Positions 12,001-23,989 of a stretch of 64,000 bases of DNA are shown here, piece after piece (within the stretch, counting starts at the first letter, position 1; every line of letters begins with the position of its first letter). The DNA is from Mangifera indica (lineage: Eukaryota; Streptophyta; Magnoliopsida; Sapindales; Anacardiaceae). The notes beneath the pieces were generated by a model. The model saw only the letters and a program-made list of their open reading frames with translations, was not told the origin of the DNA and made no database searches. The position numbers and the translations under genes were made by a program. The stretch lies in assembly GCF_011075055.1 (NCBI RefSeq), contig NC_058152.1:10292001-10356000 (forward strand), written 5' to 3'.

Positions 12001-12388
12001 TTCATTGTAAAGAAAAAAAATAATAGTTTACAAAATTTATGAATCATTTATAAAACATCTATGAATGTAATATTTCATTGTGTATGAAGTCTATATACAT
12101 ATTTTTATTGCCTGCTTAGTGTTATATAAAAACTACAAGATAAATTTACAATCAAAAGAGCTTAAAGTTCAACGGAGAAATAATCACTCATATGATAGGG
12201 CTACAATAACACATAAGTGAACTAAGAGACGCATGAAATGAGATAGAATGAATTCTACTTTAAAATAACTTCAATATCATTTCATCCAAGTCCAATGATT
12301 AAAGTCAAGAATCTATGTAAAATAGGTACTCTTTTCCTAATAGAATTGTGAGATGGTAATGTCTTACTTCCAATAAAAGTTTTAATAA

Positions 12389-12555
12389 AACTATATATAC
12401 TCAATTTTGAATATTCACCTAGATGATGTATTATCAAGTAATTAAGTGATTTTGAGTTAAAGATAAAAAAGTATTCAATTACATAACGATATATCATTTG
12501 GATACTTAATCAGATATTCAAAACTGAGTATATGATTAGGACATCTCATTGCTCT
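12389..12555. repeat. AT-rich MITE family, copy with both ends
   Basis: The left end TATATATACTCAATTTTGAA mirrors the right end TTCAAAACTGAGTATATGAT. The core contains paired CTAGATGATGTATTATCAAG and ATAACGATATATCATTTGGA. No coding capacity. Confidence 0.5.
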
Positions 12556-12559
12556 AAAA

Positions 12560-13076
12560 GTTTATGTTTCCTGACAACAAATATGTTTATAGAAAGAAGT
12601 TAAAGTATAACATCAGAGTAAAAAGTATCATGAAGCAGGTATATAAAATATAATTTGAGTTCCATACGTAAATAAAAGTATTTCAATTTCAAATCAATGA
12701 CAAGTCTCCAAATATGTAAGTACTCTACTAAGATTTGTTCTGAAATAGTGGTGACTGTTTTGGAGTTGATTTTGTTCATACTTCAATGGGATGTAACAAA
12801 TATTAAGAAGGAAAAAGTCGGGGATTATTTTTTATAACCTAAAATTTTGTCCATATTTGTTGAACAAATAAACTTAGGATATAATAACCGAACTCATAAC
12901 TATTGTACTAAATAAGTCAAAGTTTTACAAACATAATAGAAACTAGAATATAAATATTTTCTCTTAAAATTTTAATGTTCCATTAGTTTTACTAACCTCT
13001 GGATCTATAAGTTTGACTTTATGCCAATTAATTAAAAATGCAAGATACACTAACAGTTGGGGCAGATGCTTTTATG
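12560..13076. other. Intergenic with faint LTR-like piece
   Basis: Around 12735-12775 the text GAAATAGTGGTGACTGTTTT and GGAGTTGATTTTGTTCATAC resembles the LTR tails at 5140-5180 and 25158-25200. The rest is unassigned. Confidence 0.35.
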
Positions 13077-13250
13077 AAGAGATAAAAAACCAAAAGCAAA
13101 GGTGGGCTTACTGTGGGAAGTTAGTCCGATAATTCAGTCGCCGTTTGAAACGGCTGATGAGCGGCTGAAAAGGGTTCTAGCTAAAGGTTATTTTCCCACA
13201 ATTGGCCACCATATTTCTCACTTTCTTTCAGAGAACCCACAATTTGAATT
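13077..13250 (+). repeat. Repeated protein-like fragment, copy 2
   Basis: An open plus-strand frame of about 55 codons reads KPKAKVGLLWEVSPIIQSPF, then ETADERLKRVLAKGYFPTIG and HHISHFLSENPQ. It has no start codon and is cut off where the copy B 3' flank begins. It is the least damaged of the three related fragments. Family not recognised. Confidence 0.5.
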
Positions 13251-13538
13251 ACAAAGTTTGTTACAATGATTTTACCCAGGACTTAGTAATAACAAAAGTG
13301 CAATTAATTCAAATTAAGAAAAAAAATCAAACAAACAAAAATTATCCATTTTATTAAAAGAATCAAACAAAAAAATCACTCCAGCTCCATATCCATTCTT
13401 ATTCTACACAAAAATATATATATAAAAAATTACTTTCCACGCCTATGTTCATCTTTCATAGCCATATTCTTTCTTGCCTAATACAATCAAGTTGGCAATG
13501 GAATCTCTTATGCTTATATTTGGTGTTGTTCACTTAAG

Positions 13539-15361
13539 TCAAGATAAGCCATAAGAACATATAAATGAGTGAGAAACTCTCCCCCTTCCATAAGATGTTG
13601 ACCATGTTCTTTTCATCCACAACGACTCACAAGCATATAACAATATCTGCATCCAAACATTCTTTATCATCTTCCATTTTATTTCTTTACTCCAATTATT
13701 GGTAGATTCTTGTAATTGCAGTTGCTTGGCAAGCGTACATCCATCATGAACCAAGGATTGACTTTCGTCATCTCTCTTAATTTCTTCTTGAAGCAATGCT
13801 TGGCAAGCAGACGTTTTGTCAGTGGATTTACCAAACCTCAGTGGTTTGAAAAATCTCATGACCTCAACACAAGTATCTTTATACCTTATATGTCCAATCC
13901 CTTTTGGCAACATAACTAGACATACAACTAAAAGGTATAATATATAATGTGATAAACATTTGCTAATTTTTAATTCCGAAGAAAGTTCAAATGGATCTAC
14001 ATCATCTTCATCCAAATCAACATGATAACAAAGATCAGTAGCAATGTGCCAAAGAAGAAGGTTGTGGTCAAAATCTACCTTAATCGTGGCCCAACGAAGT
14101 TGTTTAGGACAATTATTACCTTTCTGAGCCAAAATCGTTTTGCAAAGCTCGACATTAAACCCCACTCCTGCTAGTTCGTTTCTATTCTCCAGGAATTGCC
14201 CGAAGATCATATTTTGCAAATCATCATTCACATCTTCCCACGTCAAGTACCAATACCATGTAGCACTTCTTTGATGAGATTAAACTTCTGAAAGCCAATA
14301 CATGGGGTTGATATGTCTTTGAGGCAAGAACTTAATAGGTTGTATTGATGCATAGATCTTGACCATCTCTTGCTATTGCACCAAAGTAAATCATTAAAAC
14401 ATGAATCATTAGATATGTAACCACGATTGATCATTCAAAGTTTTGTCCAATAAAAAAAAAAAGAAATGTGATGAATGCATACGCCTCTAGAGCTATAACC
14501 CCAAATATGACTGCATAAACTATAGAGATGTCGATTGGTGGATAGACAGATTTATGAATCATAGTTTGGAAGACAACTAATATGGAAATATGAGAGAAGA
14601 GGTAGATGCAACGAAGTATGATATCGAATCTAGTATAAATAATGGAGGCCTTGGAGTAGAGCACGTCAAACGTGAATCCAAGCTCAATTTCTAACAATTT
14701 GAGGGCTTCTTTTGCAAACTTAACAAAAATGATGTAGTACGTGTTGAATCCTTCACAATTGCTTAGAATAAACCCTGTAAAGAAAAATTTAAATCTGTCA
14801 AATAGAAAATAAGCTTCAACAAGATCGTTTTTCATTGGCATTTGATGTGATACATCAACAATTGCTGATGAATTTAGATCTGTAAGTTGTTCGGCACTTG
14901 AAGACCTCAGCACCAAAGTCCTCTCTACATACTTGATAATTCCAGTGACAAATATTGGAATCGTGATAAATGTCAATGCATTTTTGGTCCAGTATTGGAA
15001 AAAGATGTAAAACGTAACTCCAACTTGGAAAAAAAGCCCAAGCAAATGCCTTGACCACAACTCATTATCTTCCAAAGAGTAAGCAGTGATAGTGTCTGGG
15101 CCACCAAGATGTAAGAGAAGAAATGGTGCCCAAAATGCTTGGATTTCCTTTAAGAATTTATGATTAGATCCAACGCCTTGGGAAATGAGGCCCAAGGCAG
15201 CTGTTGCCACCAAAGTATGCTGACCAAACAAGAAGATTAATCCAATAAATTTTTGCAAATTTTCGTCGAGAACCAAATATGATAACGATGATTTGCAGAC
15301 AAAGGCTGAGTAAAATCATCACCTGAGCTACGTATCCATTCCAAAGTTTTATGGCTCTGCT
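13539..15361 (-). pseudogene. DUF4220-DUF594 protein, copy B (dead)
   Basis: Start equivalent is MGLSVSRAIKLWNGYVAQVM, within an ORF that runs 15655 to 15164. That frame is lost by a deletion around 15213, where the LAADLVAT segment should be. A second frame (15276-14431) then covers most of DUF4220 (FWAPFLLLHLGGPDTITAYS) and ends at a stop after FFIGQNFE. Another frame change between 14243 and 14246 separates the middle from the C-terminal block (13539-14246), which holds LLLWHIATDLCYHVDLDEDD. The tail is also frameshifted before the usual LMAHLGLSEQ ending. The order of parts is intact; only the frame is broken. Confidence 0.85.
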
Positions 15362-15609
15362 TACAGACAAACCCATGGCCTTCCTCTGCTTGTTAACAAT
15401 CAAACGGCAAACACCAAATAGCGAAAATAGAATCAATGTTCTTAAGAGCAACACTATGTATACACAAATTAAGCCCAATGTAATTAAAAAAAAAAACAAA
15501 CCAACTATAATTCTAACTTTTAAGCCAAATGCAATAAAAAAATAAAAATGAAAAAAAAAATCACTTTCCCTTTTCTTTTCTTCTTTCAATATGTCGTACA
15601 CAATGCCTT

Positions 15610-15621
15610 TTATATGAACAT
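15610..15621 (-). promoter_or_regulatory. Four-codon upstream ORF in the copy B leader
   Basis: ATGTTCATATAA, same position relative to the acceptor and main start as in copies A, E and F. In this copy a longer overlapping frame (MSIFVFSASEVNVHIKG) is also open into the main coding frame, but its first codons lie upstream of the inferred splice acceptor. Confidence 0.4.
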
Positions 15622-16404
15622 TCACCTCTGAAGCTGAGAAAACAAAGATGGACATGGAACTGTGGTAAGAGTGTGCATGACTTTAACATGATTTTTGAAT
15701 AAGGGAAAACTAAAAAAATTAAGAATTTTATAAATTGTATTAAAAACAAAATAAAAAATGAAGTGTATTTTTCACATGTTTGTTACTAGAATATTCAATT
15801 TTAATTTAAATGTTAAACTTCAATACATAATATATATTACGTATATGGTAAGAAAAAACGAAACAATGCACCAAAACAATTACACATATTAGAAGACGTT
15901 GGAGAACAATATATAGTTACAGACATCAATCATTTGACATAATAGACAAAACTACGAGTATCAGTATCCTAAAATCATGATACGTATCTTAGGATACATG
16001 ATACATATCGATATTATGATATGATACAAATAAAAAATAATACTATATAATACGTATTATACGATACAATATGTATTACTAATATAAATCGATATACTTT
16101 TTTTTAGAATTAATTGATGTGGCAATGGTGTATTTAAGAAATTTTATATTTTTATGATTTGTTTTTTATATTCTTTAAAATGATAACGTGATCAACTATT
16201 TTTAGAAGGATGTATCATTTGCTATTATATGATATGTGATGCATAATATAAACATTTTAATTTTTGATATATGATACGATATGTTATTCAACCACCATGA
16301 ACAAAACCAATTCCAGTTATGAAAATACAAATAAAAAACCGAATGATATAAGATGATTATGACAATTACTTAACCAACTACAACAAGAGAAGGAAAACTT
16401 GTAC

Positions 16405-16640
16405 CTAGAAATTCATTCAGTAAATGGAGGAAGATTAACTTGAATTAACAACTTACTTGATTAATAGAAGTAGTGAAAATTCTCAAAGTGGAGCTTGAAG
16501 ATTCTTTCAATGGATGAAAAACAAAAGGTATTATCATGTATTTAAATTTTTTTTAAAAAAAAAAAGAATAACTTCATGCATGACTTTTCATTTCCCAGCA
16601 CAACAAGCATTGAATCTATCCGGTGTAAATATTACATATG
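16405..16640 (-). promoter_or_regulatory. Promoter and untranslated exon 1 of copy B
   Basis: The minus strand shows TTTAAATA (16539-16546), the leader and the donor TTCTAG/GTACAAG (exon end 16405). Upstream are the conserved CAAGCATTGAATCTATC and TGTAAATATTACATATGTAA blocks. Confidence 0.5.
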
Positions 16641-16719
16641 TAAATGAACTTTTACATCATTCTCTTCTATACCTTTTTTTTTACTGTTTAAAAAGAGAAC
16701 TGTTACTGTTTATATTAAA

Positions 16720-17486
16720 AAAAAGAGTAATGCATATATATACATTATGTAAATTAGTGTTGAAGTTTTCGTAAATGAAGTTAAAGTTTCATTCTCAAAA
16801 TATTTTGTTTCTACAACTTTGACAATTAGTGCTAAACTTTGACAAATATGATTAAAATTTCATTTTTTAATATGATCATTTTAGAACGAAATTAAAATGT
16901 CTCTAAATATTTTATCTATAAATTGAATATTTATTGTAGTATTAATAACAATAATAAAAAAAATAATAAAACATTTGAAATAACTTCTCATAATTTTTAG
17001 TGACTTTATTTACAAAAATACCATTAAAAGTTTTTATAACTTAATTTATTACAAATATTACAATAAGTTTTTAATTTTTTAATTTTTCATTATTTTAAGT
17101 AGATTTTAATATAAAACTATAATAAAAATACTATTGAATATTCATTACTAAGATAATAAAAAATTACCCCAACCAAACACTCTCAAAGTATATAAAAAAT
17201 TTATGCTCTTAAATCAAGAAAATAACTTAAATGCCCGTAGATGAAATATAAATTTTAAATCACAAAGTTTGTTACAATGATTTACATGAACCTTTATTCA
17301 CAAAAGTACAAAAAAAAATTTAAGGCAAAAGTAACAACAGCAAACTATTAAAACAATCAAATAAAAAAGAAAATCATTTCACCTTCATATCCACTTTTAT
17401 TACACACAAAATTTAAAATATATATGTTTAGACTTTCCACAACTATGTTCATCTTTCACAACGTTATTCATTCTTTTCTAATACAA
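16720..17486. other. 3' flank of copy C
   Basis: AT-rich sequence shared with the 3' flank of copy D (28230-29000). It includes TTACCCCAACCAAACACTCT near 17163, which looks like the right end of a Tourist-like MITE. No gene. Confidence 0.45.
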
Positions 17487-19511
17487 CTAAGTTGGCAATG
17501 GAATCTCTTCTGCTTCAATCTGGTATTGTTCACTTAAGCCAAGATGAGCCATAAGAAGGCATAAGTGAGTAAGAAACTCGCCACCTTGCATAAGATGTCG
17601 CCCATGCTCTTTCCATTCACAACGACTTGCAGCATATTCCAATATCTCCATCCAAACTTCACTTATTGTCTTCCATTTTTCTTCTTTACTCCCATTTTCG
17701 ACAGATTCTAGTTTTTGTAGTTCCTTAGCAAGCTTGCATCCATGAAAGAGCACCGACTGACTTTTTCCTCCTTTTATCATATCTATGTCATTATCAGTGC
17801 TAATGTTAAGCAATTCTTGGCAAGCAAGCTTTTTGTTAGTGGATTTAGCAAACTTCATTTGAATGAAAAACCTCATAGCCTCGGCACAGGTATCTTTATA
17901 CCTTATCTCTCCAATCCCTTTAGGCAACATGGTTGGACATACAACTAAAAGGTATAACATATAATCTGACAAACATTTGCTAATTTTACATGTTGGAGGA
18001 AGTTTTTTAACATCTTCATGTTCATGATCCAAATCAACATGATAACAAAGATCAGTAGCAATGTGCCAAAGAAGAAGGCTACGGTCAAAATCGGTCTCAA
18101 TTGTGCTCCAATGAAGTTGTTCAGGACAATTATTACCTCTTTGAGCCAAAATCTTTTTGTAGTGACCGACATTGAAACTCCATTCTATAATTTCTTTAGT
18201 GATCTTATGGAGTTGCTCAAAGATTAGTTCTTGCAAATCATCATTCACATCTTTCCATGTCAAGTTACAGTACTTCTCTAACTCTTCTTTGATGCCAAGT
18301 GACTTCTGCAGGTCACTACATTTAGTTGATATGTCTTTGAGGCAAAAACTTATTAGGTTGTATTGACCCATGGATCTTGACCATCTCTTGCCATTGCACC
18401 AACGTAAACCATAAAAACATGCATCATTTGATATATAATTGCCATTGATCATCCAAAGTTGTGTCCAATCGGAAAAAACAAGTGTGATGAATGCATACGC
18501 CTCTAGAACTATAGCCCCGAAGATGAGTGCATAAGTTATAGAGATGTCGATTGGCGGATAGACAGATTTATGAATCATGGTTTGGAAGAAAACTAATATG
18601 CAAACATGGGAGAATAGGTAGATGCAACGAAGAATCATACCCAATCTAGTATAAATAATGAAGGCCTTGGTGTAAAGCACATCATACATGAATCCAAGCT
18701 CAATTTCTAACAATTTGAAGGCTTCTTTTGCGGACTTCTTATGAATGATAGAGCGTGTATCTTTTTTTTCATGAGTGCTAAGAATCAACCCTGCAAACAG
18801 ATACTTAAATCTCTTGAATAGAAAATTAGCTTCAACAAGATCATTTTCCTTTGGCATTTGAGGGGATTGAGGAACAATTGCTGTTGACTTTAGATCCATT
18901 TCTGATATTATTCCAAATCCTAGCACGTCTCCTACAATTTTAGCATAATTCGGACCCGGGTCAGGAGCTGGACGCAAGGAGTCTTTAAGTTGTTTAGTTC
19001 CTGAAGACCTAAGCACAAAAGTTCTTTCTCCATACTTGATAATTCCAGTGATAAACATTGGAATCGTGATAAATGTCAATACATTGTTTCTCCAGCATGA
19101 GAAAAAGACATAAAACGCCACTCCAACTTGGAAAACAAGCCCAAGCAAATGCCTTAACCACAATTCATTATCTTCCAAAGAATAAGCTGTGATACTATCT
19201 GGACCACCAAGATGTAAGAGAAGAAACGGTGCCCAAAATGCTTGGATTTCTATTAGGGATTTATGATCAGATTCAACGCCACTGGCAATGAGGCCCAGGG
19301 CAGTTGTTGCCACCAAATCAGCTGCCAAGTATGCTAACCAAACAAGAAGATTAATCCAATAATTTTTTAAATATTTTCGCCGAGAACCAAATATGATGAG
19401 GATGATTTGGAGACAAAGACTTAGTAAGATCATCACACGAGCTTCATATCCTTTCCAAAGTTTTATGGCTCCGCTTATAGACAATCTCATGGCCTTCGTC
19501 ATCATGTTCAC
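17487..19511 (-). CDS. DUF4220-DUF594 membrane protein, copy C (intact)
   Basis: Uninterrupted frame of 674 codons; no biochemical activity is known for the family. Either the first Met (19511) or the Met at 19490 may be the start. I favour 19490 because MRLSISGAIKLWKGYEARVM aligns with the start of the other copies. Hydrophobic segments lie at about residues 26-43, 51-75, 121-140 and 144-158, with two more in the middle (CIYLFSHVCILVFFQ and YALIFGAIVLEAYAFITLVF). DUF4220 signature: FWAPFLLLHLGGPDSITAYS, then EDNELWLRHLLGLVFQVGVA. DUF594 signature: LLLWHIATDLCYHVDLDHEH at about residue 478, then SKCLSDYMLYLLVVCPTMLP. The tail ends in a conserved GGEFLTHLCLLMAHLGLSEQ. Compared with copy E it has an extra loop near residue 180 (RPAPDPGPNYAK). 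It has its own leader and TATA-like box. Likely expressed, but not proven. Confidence 0.9.
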   Translation of the reverse strand: MNMMTKAMRLSISGAIKLWKGYEARVMILLSLCLQIILIIFGSRRKYLKNYWINLLVWLAYLAADLVATTALGLIASGVESDHKSLIEIQAFWAPFLLLHLGGPDSITAYSLEDNELWLRHLLGLVFQVGVAFYVFFSCWRNNVLTFITIPMFITGIIKYGERTFVLRSSGTKQLKDSLRPAPDPGPNYAKIVGDVLGFGIISEMDLKSTAIVPQSPQMPKENDLVEANFLFKRFKYLFAGLILSTHEKKDTRSIIHKKSAKEAFKLLEIELGFMYDVLYTKAFIIYTRLGMILRCIYLFSHVCILVFFQTMIHKSVYPPIDISITYALIFGAIVLEAYAFITLVFSDWTQLWMINGNYISNDACFYGLRWCNGKRWSRSMGQYNLISFCLKDISTKCSDLQKSLGIKEELEKYCNLTWKDVNDDLQELIFEQLHKITKEIIEWSFNVGHYKKILAQRGNNCPEQLHWSTIETDFDRSLLLWHIATDLCYHVDLDHEHEDVKKLPPTCKISKCLSDYMLYLLVVCPTMLPKGIGEIRYKDTCAEAMRFFIQMKFAKSTNKKLACQELLNISTDNDIDMIKGGKSQSVLFHGCKLAKELQKLESVENGSKEEKWKTISEVWMEILEYAASRCEWKEHGRHLMQGGEFLTHLCLLMAHLGLSEQYQIEAEEIPLPT

Positions 19512-19618
19512 AATCGAACCACAAGGGCCTAAGAACGGAAATAGAATCAGTAATAGTATGTATATAGAATTTAAGCCCGATGTAATAAAAAAATAACCAA
19601 ACCAACTGTAATTCTAAC

Positions 19619-19720
19619 TTTTAAGCCAAATATAATAAAAAATAAAAATGAAAAAAAAATCAATTTCTTTTTTTTTTCCTTTTTTTGAAATGTTGTACAA
19701 CACGCCCTTAATATGAACAT
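19619..19720 (-). promoter_or_regulatory. Longer upstream ORF in the copy C leader
   Basis: The ATG corresponding to the four-codon uORF of other copies is kept at 19720. A base change removes its early stop (ATATTAAGG), so the uORF runs on as MFILRACCTTFQKKEK for about 34 codons, ending before the main start. This may alter translation compared with copy E. Confidence 0.4.
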
Positions 19721-20252
19721 TCACCACTAAAGCTGAGAAAATAAAAATGGATGTCGGATTCTAGTAAAAGCGTGTAAGATTTTAACATAATTTTTGAATA
19801 AGAGAAAACCGAAAAAATTAAGAATTTGATAATAAATTGTGTGAAAAACAAAATAAAAAATTTAGGGTAATATCGTAATTGCAATTGTATCATAACCAAT
19901 TTTTTATTAACAAAATTACTTTTTAGATGAAAATTTATAATTTACACAATCAAGAGGTGAAATAGTGTATTTTTCCTGAATAAAAAAATTCACATGTTTG
20001 ATATCAGAATATTCAACTCTAACTTAAATGTTAAACTTCAATACATAATATAAATGTTCAAAATGTAAAAATAATTTCAGCTTTATATATATAGATATAA
20101 AAAATTTAGTTTTTAATAAACAATAGGATACATAATTTTATCACCATAAACAAAACTAATTCTAATTACAATAATATGAGTAAAAACCAAAATATGTAAG
20201 ATGATTACGAAAATTACTCGATTAACTACAACAAAAAGAAGAAAACTTGTAC

Positions 20253-20400
20253 CTTTAAAATTTGTTCAGTAAATGAAGGAAGGTTAACTTGATCAATAAA
20301 AGTAGTGAAAATGATTGAAGTGAGAGTTTGGAGGTTTTTCAACGGATGAAAACCAAAAGGTGTTACCATGTATTTATAGGAAAAAAAATCATTTACTTCA
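20253..20400 (-). promoter_or_regulatory. Promoter and untranslated exon 1 of copy C
   Basis: The minus strand has a clean TATAAATA at 20371-20378, then about 120 bases of leader ending in a donor AAAG/GTACAAG (exon end 20253). The inferred intron runs to a CTTTAG acceptor near 19730. Confidence 0.6.
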
Positions 20401-20639
20401 TTTATGGGTAATTTTGTTATTTTTTTATATGTATATTATATAAATATTTTATACTTATTTTATATATTTATATTATATTTTAAAAAAATTATAATTTAAG
20501 TAATTTTATTAAATAATATTATATTTAAAATAAATTATTTTATTAGATTTAAACTAAAATAAATTATAATTTTTTAATTTTAATTAATTTAAAAATTAAA
20601 TTATTCAATTTGGTGTAATTTAAAAATTTTGTAAATCGT

Positions 20640-21130
20640 TTCTCAGTTTAATTGGAAAAACGTTTTAACCAACAATCGGCTCTGAAAGGAAATACATCAA
20701 AAAGGATCAAATGGTGAGAGCGTCAAAGCAAAGTATTATTATGTCGAAGATGCCAATATTCTCATTCACATGCGTCTGTAATACTGTCGGCCTCTGATCA
20801 AAGGAATATATTGAGGAGGCCACGTTGACAATATGTCTCGTCATTTTATGATGTGAGGTGTACGGTGCACCTGCACACAGCTGTGCATATTATTAACTTT
20901 CTGAAGGGTGTTAACAGGCCAGTCCGTACACCAGCCTGGCCTCCACTATCCATTAATGTGGATCAATCAACTGATCCAAATCTAATTTACCCATAAGCCC
21001 GTTTGGTTTTATGGGTTAGCCAGGCCTGTTAGACACGTAATCAATATATTTACTGTTACCCAGCCCTAATACTACTGTTATCGTCTTTTAATCATATTAT
21101 TAAGCTATTCAAAATTTTTATAAATTCATA
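20640..21130. repeat. Segmental repeat R1, copy 1
   Basis: Matches 23990-24930. Shared text includes CAAAGTATTATTATGTCGAA, CACACAGCTGTG, CAGTCCGTACACCAGCCTGG and a 110-base near-identical block from AATGTGGATCAATCAACTGA to CCCAGCCCTAATACTACTGT. This is the distal upstream flank of a DUF4220 unit. Confidence 0.75.
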
Positions 21131-21258
21131 ATTCAGTACATTCAAACAGCCTTCATATTTCTTAATCATGTGCAAATAATCATATGTATGGGTCATTCCT
21201 AACTAATTTGTGCATTTTCTGAGCTAAAATTGTTATTCGAATTTATTTTTGAGTATAA

Positions 21259-21265
<7 letters not shown>

Positions 21266-21306
<41 letters not shown>
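21266..21306. repeat. AT dinucleotide microsatellite
   Basis: About 20 perfect AT units. Confidence 0.9.
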
Positions 21307-21310
<4 letters not shown>

Positions 21311-21419
21311 TATATCATAATTAATTATAATTTTATATTTAATTTAAAAATACTTAATCATTTAATGATATATAAATATTGAATGAAAAAAATGGTAACA
21401 TCATTTTTTGAAAGAAAAA

Positions 21420-21487
21420 TGATAATATCATATATTTATAGAAAATAATACAGAATAACTTAATTTATGGTTTTCATTTCCTACAAG
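21420..21487 (-). promoter_or_regulatory. Orphan DUF4220 promoter, left part
   Basis: TATTTATAG (plus-strand reading of a TATA box) and TTATGGTTTTCATTTCCTAC match the other promoters. The continuation, ACAAGCATTGAATTTATG, is displaced to 22480 by the hAT-like insertion. Confidence 0.65.
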
Positions 21488-22475
21488 TAGTCCTGGCCAC
21501 GGGCTGGTTTGGCCCGTAAATCGGACCAAAACCGGCCCGTTCAAAACCGTCAAAATCGAAACCGGTATGAACTGGAATTGAAACCGAATTTTGATGGTTC
21601 GATTCCGATTTTAATATTTTCGAACCATGGAACCGTCTGTTCATGTCCGGTTTCATGAACCAACGGTTCAAAATTTCATAAACCGGTAGTTTTTTTACAT
21701 GAACCGGAAAATGCTTGCAAGGACCGCCATATTTTAAACATTTACAGGACCGGGTCCCCTGCAAAATCTAAAATGTGGCTGCTTCAAAAACATTTGCAGG
21801 GACCGGTCCCCTGCAAATGTACAAAATATGGCAGTTTGGCTTTTTTTTAAAAAAAATTTAATATAAAATTTTACCTATAAATATTATTCAGTCTTCCAAA
21901 TCTCTCATTTCTTATTTCTCATTCTCTTAGATCTTAACACTCTCTCAATTAAATTATCTCAAATTTAATTAAATTATTCTTTTATTTTTATCAATTATAA
22001 TTATAATTTATATAATTTAATTATTATTATTTTTTATTATACAATTTTATAATTAATTATAGAATTTATCTCTATAATTAATTTTATTTATTATCTATTT
22101 TTTTCATTAACTTTTATGATTAATTATATAATTTATTTTATTCATTCTCGAAAAATAGTAAATAGAACTACGTAGACTTTTATTATTTTAAATCTCAAAT
22201 GAATACGTAAAAAATTTAATTAAAAAATTAAATCTAAGCATTTTTTTAATTTTTTATTCTTAATTATTATAATTATTAATTAAAAAATAAATCGGGATCA
22301 TAAATTAGAACCGATGGTTTAATATCGGTTTCAAACCGGGGCCATGAAATGGAACCGTCAGTTCCAAACCGATTACGAACTGTCCTGTAGGGGTTTCGAT
22401 TCAGGGTTTTTATTTTTTTGAACTGTGAACCAGCGATTCCGAACCGAAACCTTCGGTTCATAAACCGTGCCCAGG
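21488..22475. mobile_element. hAT-like non-autonomous element
   Basis: About 990 bases with termini CCTGGCCACGG and, inverted from the right end, CCTGGGCACGG. Flanks CCTACAAG and TCCACAAG look like an 8-base target duplication with two changes. In the other array copies the flanking sequence is continuous (TTTCCCAGCACAACAAGCAT), so the insertion is clear by comparison. The interior is rich in GAACCG words near both ends and AT-rich in the centre. The two minus-strand ORFs (21474-21764, 22276-22482) are not transposase-like. Confidence 0.75.
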
Positions 22476-22789
22476 TCCACAAGCATTGAATTTATGTCGT
22501 GTAAATATTACGTATATAAATTGAGCAATATTATAGATGGTCACTTTGATTATATAAATTAATATATATTTAAGTATATTATCATATAATTAGATATTAT
22601 TTTATTATTAATTTAAAATTATCTAATCACATAATAATATATATTAAGTATATACTAATTTATGTATTCAAAATGTGTGTATGAATAATTTTATTATTAA
22701 AAATTAGTTTTATTTTTTAATTTAAAATTATCAAATCATATAGTAATATATTATTGTTTATAAAAACATGTATTTCAAAGTAAGAGTGT
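22476..22789. repeat. AT-rich MITE family copy beside the orphan promoter
   Basis: From about 22525 to 22695: AGCAATATTATAGATGGTCA at the left is mirrored by GTGTGTATGAATAATTTTAT at the right, with a core of TTTTATTATTAATTTAAAAT. Confidence 0.4.
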
Positions 22790-23740
22790 GTAAGAGTAAT
22801 ACGACTTTTAAATAAGGAAAAACTGGAAAAATTAAGAATTCAGTAATAAATTGTATAAAAACCAAATAAAAAATTAAGGGTAATATAATAATTGCAATCC
22901 TATCATAACCCATTTTATTAAGGAGATAAGTTTTTGGGCGAAAAAGTATAATTAATACAAGGAAGATATTCCAAGATATAATATATATTATTAATATGAA
23001 TTAAAATATTATTCTTTAAAATTAATTGATGTGGTAATAGTATATTTAAGAAATTTTAGATTTTTATGATCTGTTTTATATATTTTCTAAGATGATAATG
23101 AAATAATTAGATTTTTTATTATTTTATAACTATTTTTAGAATGATATATCTTATGATATTATATAATATATGATACAAAATATGAAAAATTTAATTTTTG
23201 ATATATGATTCAACTATTATGAATAAAACCAATTATTTGAACACTTACTCATATGTTAATTATTTTTAATGAATTTAAAACCGGATAAGATCAGACTAAT
23301 CGATTCAACCAGTTAAATTGAAAACTGACTCTACGTTCAGTTCGATTAATATAAAAAATAGTTTTATAATTGACTCAGTTAAATTCGATCAAAAACCAGG
23401 TTTGACCGGATGCATAGATTAAAAAGATATATCTTTTGATATTATACAATACATGATACATAATATAAAAAATTTAATTTTTTATACACAATATAATATA
23501 TGATTTAATCCCATAAACAAAACCAATTCCTGTTACAAAAATATAAATAAAAACCGAACTATATAAGATGATCACAAAAATTACTCAATCAATTACAACA
23601 AGAAAAGAAAAACTTGTGCCTTGAAAATTTGTTCAGTAAATGGAAGAAAAAAAATGAGAGTTTGGAGATTCACCTCATTTATGGTTTTTATTTCCCACCA
23701 TAACAAGCATTGTATCTGTGCAAACTATAAATCATTCACT
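22790..23740 (-). promoter_or_regulatory. Orphan DUF4220 leader and promoter without a gene
   Basis: Contains the sequence normally between the second leader exon and the promoter: AAGGAAAAACTGGAAAAATT, AAGATGATCACAAAAATTAC and AAACTTGTGCCTTGAAAATT (donor region changed from GTAC to GCAC on the minus strand). It ends with CATTTATGGTTTTTATTTCC. No coding region follows on the left side, so the gene has been deleted. A short GC-richer piece at 23270-23410 is foreign to the other copies. Confidence 0.55.
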
Positions 23741-23989
23741 ACATCTGCGATTAGTTTCGTAATTTTACTTTAACATGTATATTTTATGTATCTTATATTT
23801 TAAAAAATTATAATTGAATTAATTTTATTAAATAATATTATATATAAAAATAAATTATTTTAATAATTTTATTTTTTCAGTTTGATTTAATTGGAAAACT
23901 AAATAATTGAATTTGGTATAATTTAAAAGGTTTTAAAATTATTTTTTATTTAATTTAAAAAAACTCTTAAACTATTTCAAATCAAATTT

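Noticed and set aside
15164..15655. Extended N-terminus MSIFVFSASEVNVHIKG as a signal peptide of the copy B protein
   Set aside because: The extension is open only in copy B. In E and F the equivalent is interrupted, and it overlaps the inferred splice acceptor, so it is more likely leader sequence.
21474..22482. Transposase in the hAT-like element
   Set aside because: The minus-strand ORFs (96 and 68 codons) come from the repeated GAACCG-type ends. No hATC or BED-finger pattern is present.
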